A stretch of DNA of 64,000 bases from Chlorops oryzae (lineage: Eukaryota > Arthropoda > Insecta > Diptera > Chloropidae), in NCBI GenBank assembly GCA_020466095.1, contig CM035806.1, positions 122,011,168-122,075,167 of the forward strand, given 5' to 3'. Positions 33,195-44,538 of the stretch are shown one piece after another. A program made the position numbers and the translations under genes. The notes beneath the pieces were generated by a model. It was given only the letters and a program-made list of their open reading frames with translations, did not search any database and was not told where the DNA came from. Every line of letters starts with the position of its first letter. The stretch's first letter is position 1.

Positions 33195-34253
33195 CAGTAG
33201 CGGATCCAGACTTTAGTCTAAGGGGGGGAAATGCAAAAAAATTTTTCATTGTAAAAAAAAATGAAAAAAACCAAAGTACAATTATATGGATACGGCAACG
33301 AATAAAACTCAGTGTAATAGACATTTTTAACTCAAGTGTAATAAGCGATATCTATATAAATACTGTACAGATGTATACAGGTACATATATCTTATATACT
33401 TGTACATATATCAACTTAAATTTTATAAGATAATTCGACGACATCCCATTTTTGCGAACATTTCAATGACGTTTTCTGCTTTTATCTCAATATCTCGGTG
33501 AATATTTAATAAAGCCAATCCAGTTAGTCGGTCTTGAAACATTGTTGTCCGAAGCCAGGTTTTAATACGACGAAGCGAAGAGAACGAGCGCTCAGCGCTA
33601 GCATTAGTTACTGGTAAGGTACACAATATTAACAAAAATAGGGGAAAGATCTCAAAATGTGGTTCTATGATTACCAATGGAACATAAAATTTGTTCATCT
33701 ATTTGCAAAAGCCTAAAAATCAGCTAAAAAGCTGCTGATAAACAGTAAAATTCCGCTAGAGTTTCAGCTATCCGCAATAACGAATTTTTCTCAGCTGCCC
33801 AATTTCAAAATCTGCTAGATCTAGCAGAAAATCTGCTGATCTGGCATCACTGCAGAGATGAGCTAAAAAAAAAGATGAGCTAAAAAAGCTCGATCAAAGT
33901 AAATGTCGAACTAAACTTGGATTTCATTTTTAATATTTTTTACTATTTATTTTATTGCATTTAAAACTATCGACACTATCGATAGGCTATCGATAGTTCC
34001 TTCAGCTCTACCATAAATATGACATATGCTTAAAGGAAGAGAAATAATGTCCCTTCCTCCCGCCGTTCTGGCCAAGTAAGTCAAGAATTGCCGAGAAAAA
34101 ATACTGAGTGTAAATCGAATCTAACATATGATAGTTTTCGCAAGTGCGTTGCTTGTTGAATGTGAATTTCTTAGGTTTGCGTTTATATTTAGCTTTGGTC
34201 TTTCTCTTGGGGGGGGAAAAGTCCCAATTTCCCCCCCTTTGTATCCGCGCCTG
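33195..34253 (-). mobile_element. hAT element inside the LOA-like reverse transcriptase
   Basis: 1,059 bp with ends CAGTAGCGGATCCAG and its inverse GTATCCGCGCCTG, each followed inward by a run of G or C. The 8-bp ACCACGTC flanks it exactly. A transposase C-terminal fragment is retained. It contains several TATCGATAG motifs near 33970-33995. Confidence 0.93.
33423..33698 (-). pseudogene. hAT transposase C-terminal dimerisation domain fragment
   Basis: 91 residues with LPVTNASAERSFSSLRRIKTW followed by LRTTMFQDRLTGLALLNIH, the hallmark of the hATC dimerisation region. This variant resembles hAT transposases related to ZMYM/THAP-type proteins (known family resemblance; subfamily inferred). The DDE residues upstream of this domain are missing, so the element is non-autonomous. 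The frame ends near the 3' end of the element, as expected. Confidence 0.88.
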
Positions 34254-34642
34254 ACCACGTCACTACGCGTCGAAGGTGTCCTGTCATAGTCTCGGACAGA
34301 CAACTATCGTGTTTTCCGGACACTGTAATTACAAGGTCATCAGCGTAACCAATGGCATCACAACCATTATTTTCTAAGTAAATTAGCAGCTCGTCGACAA
34401 CCACTGACAACAGTAAAGGAGACAACACCCCTCCCTGTGGGCAACCTTTGACAGCACTCACCGCTATCGTGCTGTTGCCTAGAGTCGACTTGATTTTTCT
34501 GTTTCGAAGCATAACCTCAATCCAAGATATGATGTTGGAATTGATATTCCTATTTCTTAGAGCATTTGTTCTTGAGCCATAGCTCGTGTTTTCAAATGCT
34601 CCTTCTATATCCAAGAAAGCGCACAGAGCAGTTTCTTTGTTA
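34254..34642 (-). pseudogene. LOA-like ORF2, catalytic palm of reverse transcriptase
   Basis: Reads LDIEGAFENTS, RKIKSTLGNS, KGCPQGGVLSPLLLS and the catalytic GYADDLVI on the minus strand. LDIEGAF holds the first catalytic aspartate and YADD the other two. It is bounded by the MITE (34643-35238) upstream and the hAT (33195-34253) downstream. Confidence 0.9.
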
Positions 34643-35238
34643 TGCTATGTTCTCACTATAGGGGTTAAGTACTTAACCCGATACTTTAACTCAAAGCGTT
34701 CATATCAGGTTAGAGCGAGTTAAGGTTTACAAACGTCGTATGACCCAGCCGGAAAGTGCACTACTTCTGCACTACTTCCGAAGTGGTGAAAATTCATACT
34801 GCGGCTACTCGCATTACTAGCCCTAACTGTTAATGAAGTTTGTTAAGAGATGGCCGCTGTTTTCATTACATGCATGCGATAATGTCCGGCTTGGGAGTTT
34901 GAAATATAAAAATTGCGCAAGGTATATCTGATAAACTATATCATCGAGAAATTGAAAATAAAAATGGAATTTGCTTTATTAGAAATGTTTAAAGAAGCTG
35001 AAAAAGCCAAAGGAATATTGGAAGCAGTGCCAGTGTCGTATTAAATTTTTACGCGGTTTTTGTACTCGGTGTTAGCAAATGTAACTGAAAATTTCAAATG
35101 CAACTCTGCGCTAACCTCAGAGTTAAATGTTAACCCGGGGTTTATTTTCGGGTTAGATGATTTTTTATATATGCGTTTTGACATTTGAAACCCTGGGTTT
35201 CGCCGATAACCCTAACCCGGCCTAGTGAGAACATAGCA
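34643..35238. mobile_element. PIF/Harbinger-like MITE (TTA) inside the reverse transcriptase
   Basis: 596 bp with inverted ends TGCTATGTTCTCACTA, and TTA on both sides (34640-34642, 35239-35241). Subterminal palindromes such as GGGTTAAGTACTTAACCC. Removing it and one TTA joins the reverse-transcriptase sequence so that ALCAFLDIEGAF reads through. Confidence 0.9.
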
Positions 35239-35805
35239 TTATAGTGGGCTTTTTCAATTTTACACGCAAGGCCAATTCGGTTGATTTCCCTTTAGAATAA
35301 GCGAATTGAGTGCGATGCAGAGGTTGAATATTCAACAATTCCGCACGAATGTAACGATCAATTAATCGTTCCATAGTTTTCAGGAGAAAAGATGTGAGAC
35401 TTATTGGTCTGTAAGACTTCGCGTCTTCACTGGATCTGTTACCACATTTTGGTATAAAGACCACTTTAACTTCTCTCCATGGTTTGGGTATATACCCCCA
35501 ACAGAGACTAGCCCGGAAGAGGGCGATTAGTGTTTCAGAAAGGACGTCTATGCCGTTCTGAAGGAGAGCCGGAAAAATGCCGTCGACCCCCGGAGACTTG
35601 AGTGGACTGAAAGAACTTATAGCCCATCTCAGTTTGTCAGTGTCAAATATGAGGCCTGACAGAGACCTTAGTCTGCTGTGAGGTTGCTCATAGTTTGCAA
35701 CATGATTTACATCAAGGTCGTCCCCTAAGATCGACCCGGGAAAATGTACGTTTAGCAAGTGTTGTAGTGTTTCACTGCCGTTTGTTGTATAGAGGCCGTC
35801 ACTCT
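35239..35805 (-). pseudogene. LOA-like ORF2, fingers of reverse transcriptase
   Basis: Contains FSPLKSPGVDGIFPALLQ, SYRPISLTSFLLKTMERLID and RTQFAYSKGKSTELAL. A one-base slip at about 35265 (near GTAAAATTG) puts the start of the next motif in another frame, independent of the MITE. Another slip at about 35803 separates it from the linker block upstream. Confidence 0.88.
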
Positions 35806-36209
35806 TTCAAAAGACCAATGTCGTTTGTAAGAGATTTCCTCAGAACTTTATGAAGGCGAGCCGCTTGTAGGCAGTCGTTGATACTGCCGCAGAAGGTTCT
35901 CCAGGAACTCCTTTTCGATTTCCTAATTTCATTATTATATGTGGTCAGGGATCTTTTATAGGTCTCCCATTTCCCTGAATGCTTCACTGCGTTGAAAAGC
36001 TTCCTAACCTCCCAACGCATATCATTAAGCCTGTTGTTCTACCACGGCCCATCCCGCCTGAAATGACGTGGTTTTACTTTACAGGCCTCCTGATGGGCGA
36101 GGGAGATCGCCAGATTTAGTTGATTAGCTGCCATATCCAACTCCTCAACAGAGTTGATAGTGTTGATCAGCAAATCAGTCTTGCTGGCTAAGGTTAGCTT
36201 GTAAGCACT
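35799..36209 (-). pseudogene. LOA-like ORF2, linker between endonuclease and reverse transcriptase
   Basis: Codes for a charged linker (RWEVRKLFNAVKHSGKWETY, TFCGSINDCLQAARLHKVL). It is broken by a TAG at about 36043 in place of a tryptophan in the expected WWNNRL motif, and is separated from the endonuclease by a TAG at 36210-36212. Confidence 0.82.
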
Positions 36210-36929
36210 CTAGTTGATGTGCTTACTTAAGATGGTATCATAAGTGTTCTGTCCTGGCAAATCAAAAAGAATATGCTGGTGATCAGATAAGGAAATATCC
36301 TTCGAGACTCTCCAGTTAACAACATAATTGGAGATAAATTGTCTAGATAAAGTGAGATCAAGTACCTCTTTTCTAATGGAGTTAATAAAGGTGGGTTCTG
36401 AACCCTTGTTCAAAATGCTAATGTTGTTGCCCATGAGGTATTCCAACAACATTTGTCCCCGGTTATTAACCCCAGTACTACCCCATACGGTGTGATGCGC
36501 ATTGGCAGCGCAACCAACAATAAATTGTAAGTTATTTGAAAAGCAATAACTTACCAATTTTTTAATTGGTTCAGGTGGAACTTCTTCGACATCGCCCGGG
36601 AAGTAAGCCGATGCTATGACAATGTCCCGGGTGCCGCACTCAGTAGGGGCCTCGAACATAGCCGCCACCAAGTCCCTCTGTATAAATTCTGGAATAGGAA
36701 TGCAACTGGTACCATTTCTGTCCATTAATGCAGTCCGTGGCATTTCAATGTCACGTTTATAGATCAACTTACATGATTGATGTTGTAGGCCACACACCTT
36801 TCTTTCGAATACCCATGGCTCCTGAATGAGCGCTATGGTTAGTCCCTTCAAGGCGAAAGTCCTGCATAAGGTGGCCGACGCTCCCTTTGCGTAATGCAGG
36901 TTCGCCTGGATCACGCTAATTGTGCTCAT
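36210..36929 (-). pseudogene. LOA-like ORF2, APE-type endonuclease
   Basis: The frame starts ATG at 36929, overlapping the ORF1 stop as ATGA. It reads IQANLHYAKGA, ALIQEPWVF, ASAYFPGD, GCAANAHHTVWGS and LSDHQHILF. The usual GCDANAHH motif has A in place of the D, a missing key residue that should reduce or abolish nicking. The block ends at a premature TAG (36210). In life this domain cuts the target DNA to prime reverse transcription. Confidence 0.88.
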
Positions 36930-37790
36930 TTAGGTGCCTTCGTCGCATCTAGAGAGGCAGCGACTTCTCTCTGAAGTCGTGCCCTCCGTGGCCCCTTGTT
37001 AATGGGACGCTCCTTCGGCGTTGGCGCCCGCTTACCCACAGGTGGTCGCAAAATGCCTTGGCAAATGGCTGCCGCGCTTGTAGATGGCATCTCAGAGGCT
37101 GGTGCCGTCTGCTCCGGTGCTGCCTTAGTTGCAGCCGGTTTACGCTGTTGAACCTTCTGTTCAACCGATCCTGCAGCCTGCTTCGCACCTCTGTCGTTGA
37201 TGCCTTTCAACAACAGCTTCAGGTGCGTGAACCTGTAGGCAATCCTGCCGTTCTGTTCGACCAGTGTCGACCAGGAAGCGTCGTCGATTGCCATGACCAG
37301 GTGGAGCAACGAACCCTCAGCGGTCCTTTGCAACACCTTCCAGATCTTTGCCTTCAGCTTGTTTTGAGCTTCAATGGTAGCCAAGATCATCGAGCTCTCA
37401 ACGTCGCAGCTGTGTGGGAAACAACCCCGCACAAGGTGCGACCTTGTGAGCTCCGTCTCCTCCACCACTTTGCACTGAAAACCAGCCTTGTGCAAAATCT
37501 GACCTGCATTTTTTCTAACCCACTCAGCAGTAGGTTCATTAGAGCAGACCAACATGAGCCAGCCCGTGCGAGAAAAACAGCCTTCAAATTCAGGCTTACC
37601 CGCGTCCGAGCTGAGCTCAATGGCGGTCGCAATAATGGCCTCTTGTAGCTGTGCCACCTGCACGCTACTAAGAGGACTGCTAGCTAAGTCAAGAGGGACA
37701 AACCCTAGTTTGATCCCCTTGGCCCGACCAGCCACCTCGCTGAAAGTGGGCTTAGAGTGCCCCTGCCCCGGGTTGGGCTTGGGTTTCTTG
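36926..37790 (-). pseudogene. LOA-like ORF1, main body
   Basis: About 288 residues from KKPKPNPGQGHSKPTFSEV to the end near TKAPK. It is rich in basic residues and contains RTGWLMLVCS and IWKVLQRTAEGSLLHLVMAID, a conserved region of unknown function found in ORF1 of LOA/R1-like LINEs (the DUF4780 type, from memory of the family). The apparent start MGGVLTPKTP (37846) is chimeric: those codons belong to the inserted hAT. The true N-terminus is at 39476-39561. The body frame is intact. Confidence 0.82.
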
Positions 37791-37798
37791 CCCAATGG

Positions 37799-39475
37799 CA
37801 GGCCCGTGCGCACGGGGGGGGTTTTGGGTGTTAAAACCCCCCCCATTGAGAATAAGAATTATAAATATTATATATAAAACGAAAAAGGAAATTTCGCACA
37901 ATGGGCCAAGCTGATGCAAGAAGAATTGCATGAGCTGTCGCGTACTCGGCAACTCGTGCAAATACTTGATATAAAATAATTGGCAAATACTCCAAATAGT
38001 TCCCATTTTAATTTTTGTACTTTGATAGAAATTTTTCATGATAGACTATTAGCACCTAGAAATTTGAAAATTCTCCGGCAGAAATTTCAATTGAGGTAAC
38101 TGATCCAAATAAGGAAATGCGATCCAAATAAAAACATTCGAAATCAATTCGATTTCAATAGAAATTTATTTGTCCAGATGAACATCGAAATTGCACAATT
38201 TCAGAAAATTTCGGAACAAATCTGACATTTAAAATTGAGTCAATTTAAATTTTGTTCTGAAATTGATTGCTTAAATACAAATATCGCATGTAGGCAAAAA
38301 TTTTCGTGTATTGTAAGCAGGGTTGGGCATAATGCATTAAATAATAAATGCAATAAGCATTTCACTACCATTAACTCTTTAGTGGTAATGAAGAAACGAG
38401 TTTCACTATCACTAAACGTATAGTGAAAATTATTATAAATAAAGTTTCACTATCACTAAACGTTTAGTGAAAATGAAATAAAGTTACACTGTCACGATGC
38501 CTTCAGTGCTAGTGAAATAAAATTGCACTATCACTAAAGTTTAGTGCTAGTGAAAAAAAGACTGGTTTTTGAGGAAGTAAAATGCATTACAATTTTGTTT
38601 CAATTAATCTTTATTTGCCTTATATAAAACCAACATTTCGAATCGCTGAGATTTTGCCTCGAAGACCGATTTACGATTCCAGCGAAAGAAAAGAGCCTTT
38701 CTACTGGCGCAGATGAAGGAAGCGGCGTGTTGTATTTCAAAAATACTTATTTAACTACAATGATTCAATACTCCTGTCATCATCGGCAAGGTATAAAATT
38801 GTTTCAGTCGCCGTTTTTCCACCTTGTAAATCATTATGTCGATCTTCAGAAAAACAAGAATTTCGAAAATAATTGTATTAAATAAGGCTAAAAAAGATTA
38901 GTTGAAACAAAATTATAATGCATTTTACTTCCTCAAAAACCAGTCTTTTTTTCACTAGCACTAAACTTTTGTGATAGTGCAATTTCATTTCACTAGCACT
39001 GAAGGCATCGTGACAGTGTAACTTTATTTCATTTTCACTAAACGTTTAGTGATAGTGAAGCATTATTTAATTTTCACTATACGTTTAGTGATAGTGAAAC
39101 TCGTTTCTTCATTACCACTAAAGAGTTAATGGTAGTGCAATTTAGTGGTAGTTCAAAATGCCCAACCCTGATTGTAAGGCTTGCTTTTAACCGATATTTA
39201 CTGTATATCTATGTCTAATTGTCGACGTCGAAAAGGCTCTGCCGCGATCGAGAAATTCACCCTTAGGCAGGTTTAGGAAATTCAACTCTTTCGAGAAATT
39301 CACATTTTGGAAGACTTTTTTTCTGTGCCTCGAAGGGTTTCTTTGTTGCATGAAACTCACCAAAACTGAATTGTTATAATAAAGTCATTGAAATCGTTAC
39401 TCTTGATTTTTAACCAATAGTTTTAATTAATAGAAAAAAAACCCCCCCCTTGGGCAATTCCTGCGCACGGGCCTG
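37799..39475. mobile_element. hAT-type element in ORF1, itself carrying a fold-back element
   Basis: Ends CAGGCCCGTGCGCAC and its inverse TGCGCACGGGCCTG, each with an inner poly-G/C run, flanked by the exact duplication CCCAATGG (37791-37798 and 39476-39483). Excision restores ORF1 across the site (TPLGKKPKP). No transposase was recognised in the remaining ~820 bp. Confidence 0.93.
38318..39170. mobile_element. Fold-back hAT-type element with ~290-bp inverted arms
   Basis: Starts CAGGGTTGGGCAT and ends ATGCCCAACCCTG, flanked by the exact 8-bp duplication ATTGTAAG (38310-38317 and 39171-39178). The arms (38318-38620 and 38885-39170) are near-identical inverted copies made of repeated TTTCACTATCACTAAACG/CGTTTAGTGAAAAT units. 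The 260-bp centre is unrelated. It sits inside the 37799-39475 element, so it is the youngest in this nest. Confidence 0.92.
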
Positions 39476-39561
39476 CCCAATGGCGTGGATTTTTCGTCCG
39501 AGAGCGCCCGTTTTACGGGTTTGAGTTTGGCAGAGACATGACCGTACCAAACACAGTCCAT
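39476..39561 (-). pseudogene. LOA-like ORF1, N-terminal codons
   Basis: The ATG at 39561 begins MDCVWYGHVSAKLKPV and runs in frame to the hAT target site. Joined across the hAT insertion it continues directly into the body at 37790. An in-frame TAA lies upstream, which supports this start. Confidence 0.82.
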
Positions 39562-39615
39562 TGGTCTGATAGACAGACGCACTTCCTCTTACGAGGCTGA
39601 CCAATTAGCTATATT

Positions 39616-39720
39616 AATTTCGGTAGATAATATTCATATTAAGAAAAATCAAAACGAATTATGTCAATATGTTTAGCCATTGCCCCACAGCATGCTCTCA
39701 AACTTTGAAGCATATAGTAA
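39616..39720 (-). repeat. Repeat A, 5' side of the LOA-like insertion
   Basis: In reverse it reads GCAATGGCTAAACATATTGA and ATATGAATATTATCTACCG, matching 7788-7855. It forms one copy with 31431-31581. Confidence 0.8.
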
Positions 39721-39969
39721 TATAGGGGACACTTACAACAACAACGGAATTCCGTGGTGAACTTAATTTCGTAACTAAACATGCAATGAAATTTTTTTAT
39801 GTTTTCTTTCTAATGTAAATTTTTTTTATTTTTTATGATAGTTTATGCAATTTTGTACCTTTTTCATTCAGAAGAGCTCCAAAAATATATAGTTTATGCA
39901 TTCTATTTATCATGATATGTCATAAGTACTTGAGCCACTAGTTATGTACCGAGCAATTTTAGTAATGAT

Positions 39970-41545
39970 CAGAGCGGATATTTGCACATAAAGCATATTT
40001 GCATATGCATTTGCATATTTGACCGTTTAGAGCATATTTTTATTTTTCTTGCATGTTCGCGGCATATACTACGTTTATTCGTACGCCTTATGCGCGAATA
40101 AGAATATTGCGAATAGCGAACTTTACCGTATAAACGGTCATATTCACGAATAGCCAATTCATTAAAGTTATTCTTGAATAGTGAGACTATTCGCGATAAA
40201 CATGAGAGGTGATGCCACATTTTTCGCTGATATCTCTCTTTTTGACGATCAAGCAGCACTTTTGTTTAATTTGAGTTCAAAAATCTAACAAATAAGATGG
40301 AGAACGGAAAGGAAACCAACCGCTGCATATGAATAATACTTAAATTCACTTTTGAAAAAATAATTGGTAAAAGCATTCCTGATGCTATGAAATCAAATCT
40401 TTTTCATGTGTGCCACCATTTAATTTCGTTTTGGCAGTCAGGTAACGCTTATACCAACTAATGTCGGTTGCCGTATAAACGGTGACTTCACTATTCGCGA
40501 TATTCTTATTCGTGAATAAGGTTTAACGTATAAACGTAGTAATATATGCGTATCTTTCAAATTAACTTATGATCGGAGAGTTTAAAAATATACAAAGTCA
40601 ACACTTAAAAGTATAAGTTTAAGGTTTTACCTACGAAGAAATATCCAAAATATTTACAAGTATACTTTTAGGTTTGATTTTGCAATAAAAAAACCTCAAT
40701 CGCAAAGCTTAGAGCTTAGAGAAGCCGTCGGAATAGTCCAAGGCATACGTAAAAACTTAAATAAATTGGAAAATAAAGCCCTTCAAGAAAAATTTGAACA
40801 AATTTTGAAAAGAAACAAAGGTTTTAAAAGTATAATCGATATATATAATGTTTGTTTTACAGCCGAATAACCTACCGACCCGTATGTCAAAAAGCTTTTG
40901 CCAGATATGTTGGAAAGGTTTGCGTTTTGTCCAACAACCTCAACTGATGGTGAGCGCAGTTTCTCTCTGTACGGAAACGTCTACACGCAGAAGAGACGAT
41001 CATTCACTATGGAAAATCTTAAGCACCATATAATTATTTGTGCAAATTCTGAAATTGAAGATTAAGCTGTTTAGTCTGACTGAAGGTTCGGTTTCGGTTT
41101 ACAGATTCATTGACCATAAAATTGCATTCGGCTGGGGCCATGAATCTTTTTTTTTTTTTGTTCTTTTCTTTTATTAACTATTATGAACATGAAATGTTAT
41201 TTTTGTTTTAGGCGTTATACAATAAATGGACTGATTTTTGTTAATAAATAAAAAAAAAAAAAAAATTAAAATGTGCTCTGCTCTACATTTAATTTTTTGA
41301 TCTTCTGTTCCACTTTCAGTAATGGGCCGAAGGTGCATGACAAATTTTTGGCTTCGCTTCACCAGCTTATGTCGGACTCTATTAAGCTGTTACTAGAGAA
41401 AAACTAAAAAAAAAATGAAAATAATTCATTTTAAATAATTTTTTTTCATGCATATTTTATTTTTTTTTGAGCATATATTGCAATTTTTTAAGCATATTCT
41501 ATGCGCATATTTGCGATTTTTTCGTGCATATAAATATCTGCTCTG
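39970..41545 (+). mobile_element. hAT element with internally deleted transposase
   Basis: Ends CAGAGCGGATATTT and AAATATCTGCTCTG; flanks GTAATGAT (39962-39969) and GTTATGAT (41546-41553) match at 7 of 8. GCATATTTGC motifs repeat near both ends. The interior keeps two collapsed pieces of transposase. Confidence 0.9.
40683..41065 (+). pseudogene. hAT transposase remnant with hATC domain
   Basis: The first piece reads SLELREAVGIVQGIRKNL through FEQILKRNKGFKSI to a TAA at 40868-40870. In the same frame the second piece (40871-41065) reads PYVKKLLPDMLERFAFCP, TTSTDGERSFSLYGNVY and MENLKHHIIICANSE, then stops. ERSFSLYG with the downstream N..H pattern is the hATC dimerisation region. The catalytic centre is missing, so the protein is not functional. 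Confidence 0.83.
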
Positions 41546-42428
41546 GTTATGATATAACTGAATATTTCATATCAGCTGTTTTTTAGTGGAATTCAAACTT
41601 TTTGATAATCGGTCATACTGGACGCATGAGTACTCTGCTTTAGCATTCTTAATAATATGAGCAAAATTTTATCTAATTATTTTTTATTGTATAAAAATAA
41701 CATATTTTGTTGTAAAATATAATGAGTTCTTATGAAAAAACTTTGATTAACACTTATATATATCTGATTTTCAACAAAAATTTTAGTTCATGTTACAAGA
41801 TTATAAAATATTTGTTAGACCGGATCCGGAATTTTCAGGGGGCGTGCTACGTTTTTGATTTTTCCATAAGAATGCATGCACAGGGGGCCTACTTCAATTC
41901 AACACACACGTTTTTTGCCAAGTGCCATCTATAGTACTACATATATGCTTTGAAGTTATGGAAGTTGTTGTTTTCTTCCATGATACAAGAAAACAAGATA
42001 GCGCCACTTCAGTACCGCTATTTTGAGGCTCTCTCTGAGAGCCGAAAATTGAGTTTGTGACGTCACTGAGCGAGAAATTGTTGTTGTTTCCCATGCTATT
42101 CAATGAATATCTTTAAATGGTAATATTACTGGTGTTTTACATTATTAATAAGCAATTTTTGCATTAACATGTAAAGAAATATTGAAAGAAAAATTATAAA
42201 TTCGGGTTTTACGAAATTATAACGTTTTCATTCATAATTTCTCGTACAAAGTATCGTGCGTTCAAAGCTCATTCGGTCTTGTTCTGCCAAGCCGATCACA
42301 TCGTAAGCGGGAGTGCGGTAGTTTGTTGCGAGTTTTCACACAAAAGCTTTTATACAAATGAAATAAAGCTTTTTTGAATTAAGCACTGCCATGTACAGTG
42401 GTTTCTAGTTATATGCGTCTCGCATTTA
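41546..42428. other. Unassigned DNA containing an empty site for a DINE-like insertion
   Basis: 41976-42105 (CCATGATACAAGAAAACAAG.. to ..GTTGTTTCCCATG) matches, in reverse, 47699-47768 joined to 48348-48372 without the repeat found there. No gene was recognised. Confidence 0.6.
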
Positions 42429-43098
42429 AGCTGTAATCATTCATGGCATAAGACGGCATAACATAACATAGCATAATCAGCAAGTTCTATCTATTCAATA
42501 CATGTTGTATACAAGTGGTCAGTGATGGCATAACATAACATAACAGAAGAAGCTGTAGAAAACATATTTTTCTTATGCCGTCTTATGTAAGTTCGAGTCA
42601 GCTGATTTGAATTTGTGCTGCCAACTCCTTCCCAAAGCTGCCACATTTGCCCTTTTTATGAAAATCTCCAAAAGCCACAATTACTATTTTTGTAATATAT
42701 TAGTGGTGCTCATGCAGCTTCGCAAATGCCTTCGCAACTTTTCCCATCGTAAATTTTCATATAACTTTTGACAGTTGTGTGACACATTTCTCAGTTCCTA
42801 CAATTTGCGAAGCTGCATGAGTGCCACTATTAAAATAGTATTAAGCATATAATTTTTTATTAGATAAGAATATATTTTATTACTTTTCAGCATGTCCTGA
42901 ACTGATTTACAAGCGTTTGTTAATTATTTCTTGAGAAATTGTGGAAATAATTTTTTCCCCTTTTCCGCAATGTGCGCAAATTGCAACATTGCCTCTTCTG
43001 TGCTCTTATGTTTTCTTTTGTCTTCACTGACTACTCAAAAAGCGCTTGTGTTATTTTATGTTCTGTTATGCCGTCTTATGCCATGAATGATTGCAGCT
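42429..43098. mobile_element. PIF/Harbinger-like MITE (TTA) with AGCTGYAATCATTC ends
   Basis: Inverted ends of about 35 bp (AGCTGTAATCATTCATGGCA... and its inverse), TTA on both sides (42426-42428, 43099-43101). A third internal copy of GGCATAACATAACA lies near 42525. A smaller MITE is nested inside. Confidence 0.85.
42701..42829. mobile_element. Nested ~127-bp MITE with TA-type ends
   Basis: TAGTGGTGCTCATGCAGCTT and the inverse AAGCTGCATGAGTGCCACTA; the outer TA may be the duplicated target. It lies inside the 42429-43098 element. Confidence 0.8.
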
Positions 43099-43372
43099 TT
43101 ATTCTGTACTATGTTATTTTAATTTTTGAACTACCCGAGATCGTTCTGCAAGATAGCGAAAGTTCATTTGCATTGGAATCATGGCCATCCCATTTAAGCG
43201 AAGGCGGGCTCTCGATTCCGACGAGGACATTGGTTCACGACGTTGGCGAGCTGGAAAGTGTTTTTAAAAATTTCGCATTTGCAGTGATTACATCCAACAA
43301 CTTATTGGACTATCAAGACTGTACTTCACACTTCGAAAATTAAATTTAGAAATATCTGGAAAAAGTAGAAGT
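43099..43372. other. Unassigned DNA
   Basis: A short ATG-led frame at about 43178 (MAIPFKRRRALDSDEDIG) ends after about 28 codons. It could be an exon fragment of a transposon or host gene, but nothing supports it further. Confidence 0.25.
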
Positions 43373-44223
43373 AAAACAAGTAAGGGTGTTATAGTCAGGC
43401 GAGCCTGACAATATAAAACCCGACACAGACACACATCTTCAAATAATTTTTAATATCAGGAGTGGTTTAAGGCCATAGGGGTCCCATATACCGACTTTTG
43501 TTTAATTTCTTTATGAAAACCGCCCCTTTGCCACGCCCACTTTTCCAATTTTTCGGAATTCTAATCGGAGGCTTAAATATACGCGCAAATTCTAAGTTTC
43601 ATTGAAATATTTGGAAAAAGTAAGATTTTGGGGCAGTTTTGAGATTTTTGTGACAGACCCTAGTACTGGAGGTACCCTTAATAATGGACCGATCAAGAAA
43701 ATTTTTGGGCGAGATGTTTATGGCTACAAAGGAAGTATAGGTGCCAATTTTCGTTCAAGACCCATAGGCGTCTCGGGAGAAGGAGATAATTTTCGAAAAA
43801 CGCCCTTCTGCCACGCTCATTTTGCTAATTTTTATGAATCACATTAATTGGCCTAAAATATGTTCAAATGCCAAATTTTATCAAAATATCTTGTAAAACA
43901 TCGGTTTTAGAGCAGTTTTTGTGATTTTCATAGCAGACCCTAGTACTGGAGGTACCCCTAAAAATGGTCCGATCGGGTCCATTCTCGAACTTGTTCTTAC
44001 TCATGTCCCCGTGAGCACGCATACTAAATTTTGATAGCTCAACTCCTTCGATAAGATAACTGTATACAGACAGACAGACAGACAGACAGACAGACGGACA
44101 TGTATAAATCGAATCTCCTGGTGACGCTGATCATTTCTATATATATTTTGTATGGTCTATCTCGACTGGTTCTGGGTGTTACACACAACCACACAAACGC
44201 AATATACCTCGACACACTCTGTT
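43373..44223 (-). mobile_element. DINE-1-like repeat, family 1, reverse copy
   Basis: Starts AAAACAAGTAAGGGTGTTAT, includes two CCTAGTACTGGAGGTACC modules, a (GACA)n GGACATG microsatellite (about 44070-44101) and ends with a damaged terminal hairpin (ATACCTCGACACACTCTGTT). Full-length copies in plus orientation at 48496 and 47769 define the family. Noncoding. Confidence 0.8.
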
Positions 44224-44538
44224 AAAATTAAAAAAAATTAAAAAATAACAACTTAAAAATATTAAGCCTTTTTTATATAACAGAATTCAACAAGCAGCCT
44301 TTATACGGAATACTATCGCTTAAAGTCTCCATATGGGTCAGGCCACGAGAAACGTGACATACTGGGTCTGGGATTTTGATTTTTGGACCTTACATCCAAA
44401 GATTATAGCCGTTCATAACTCCCCATAATATATAAGAGAGAATTTCCCTCAGTTGTTGTTGTTGTTGCAATTTGAAAATCGAAAATTTGACAATTTTTCA
44501 ATATTTATCTTTTATTCATAATTTTATATCAAAAATAA

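Larger units (their letters stand above)
31582..39615 (-). mobile_element. LOA-like non-LTR retrotransposon carrying four younger insertions
   Basis: About 4.7 kb of LINE remains once the inserts are removed. It has ORF1, then ORF2 with endonuclease, reverse transcriptase and RNase H, and a 3' end of ATT repeats. The LINE lies in repeat A and is bordered by AATTTCGATAGATAAT (31566-31581) and AATTTCGGTAGATAAT (39616-39631), a 16-bp target duplication with one difference. RNase H, the ATGA-overlapped ORFs and lack of poly(A) fit the LOA/I group; the exact clade needs a tree. Several stops and frameshifts make it dead. Confidence 0.88.

Noticed and set aside
37058..37648. 196-codon plus-strand frame
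   Set aside because: Shadow of the LOA-like ORF1 on the opposite strand.
37799..37846. Apparent ORF1 start MGGVLTPKTP
   Set aside because: These codons come from the hAT terminal repeat; the LINE start lies at 39561 across the insertion.
43178..43262. First exon starting MAIPFKRRRALDSDEDIG
   Set aside because: Ends after about 28 codons with no convincing donor site or continuation.
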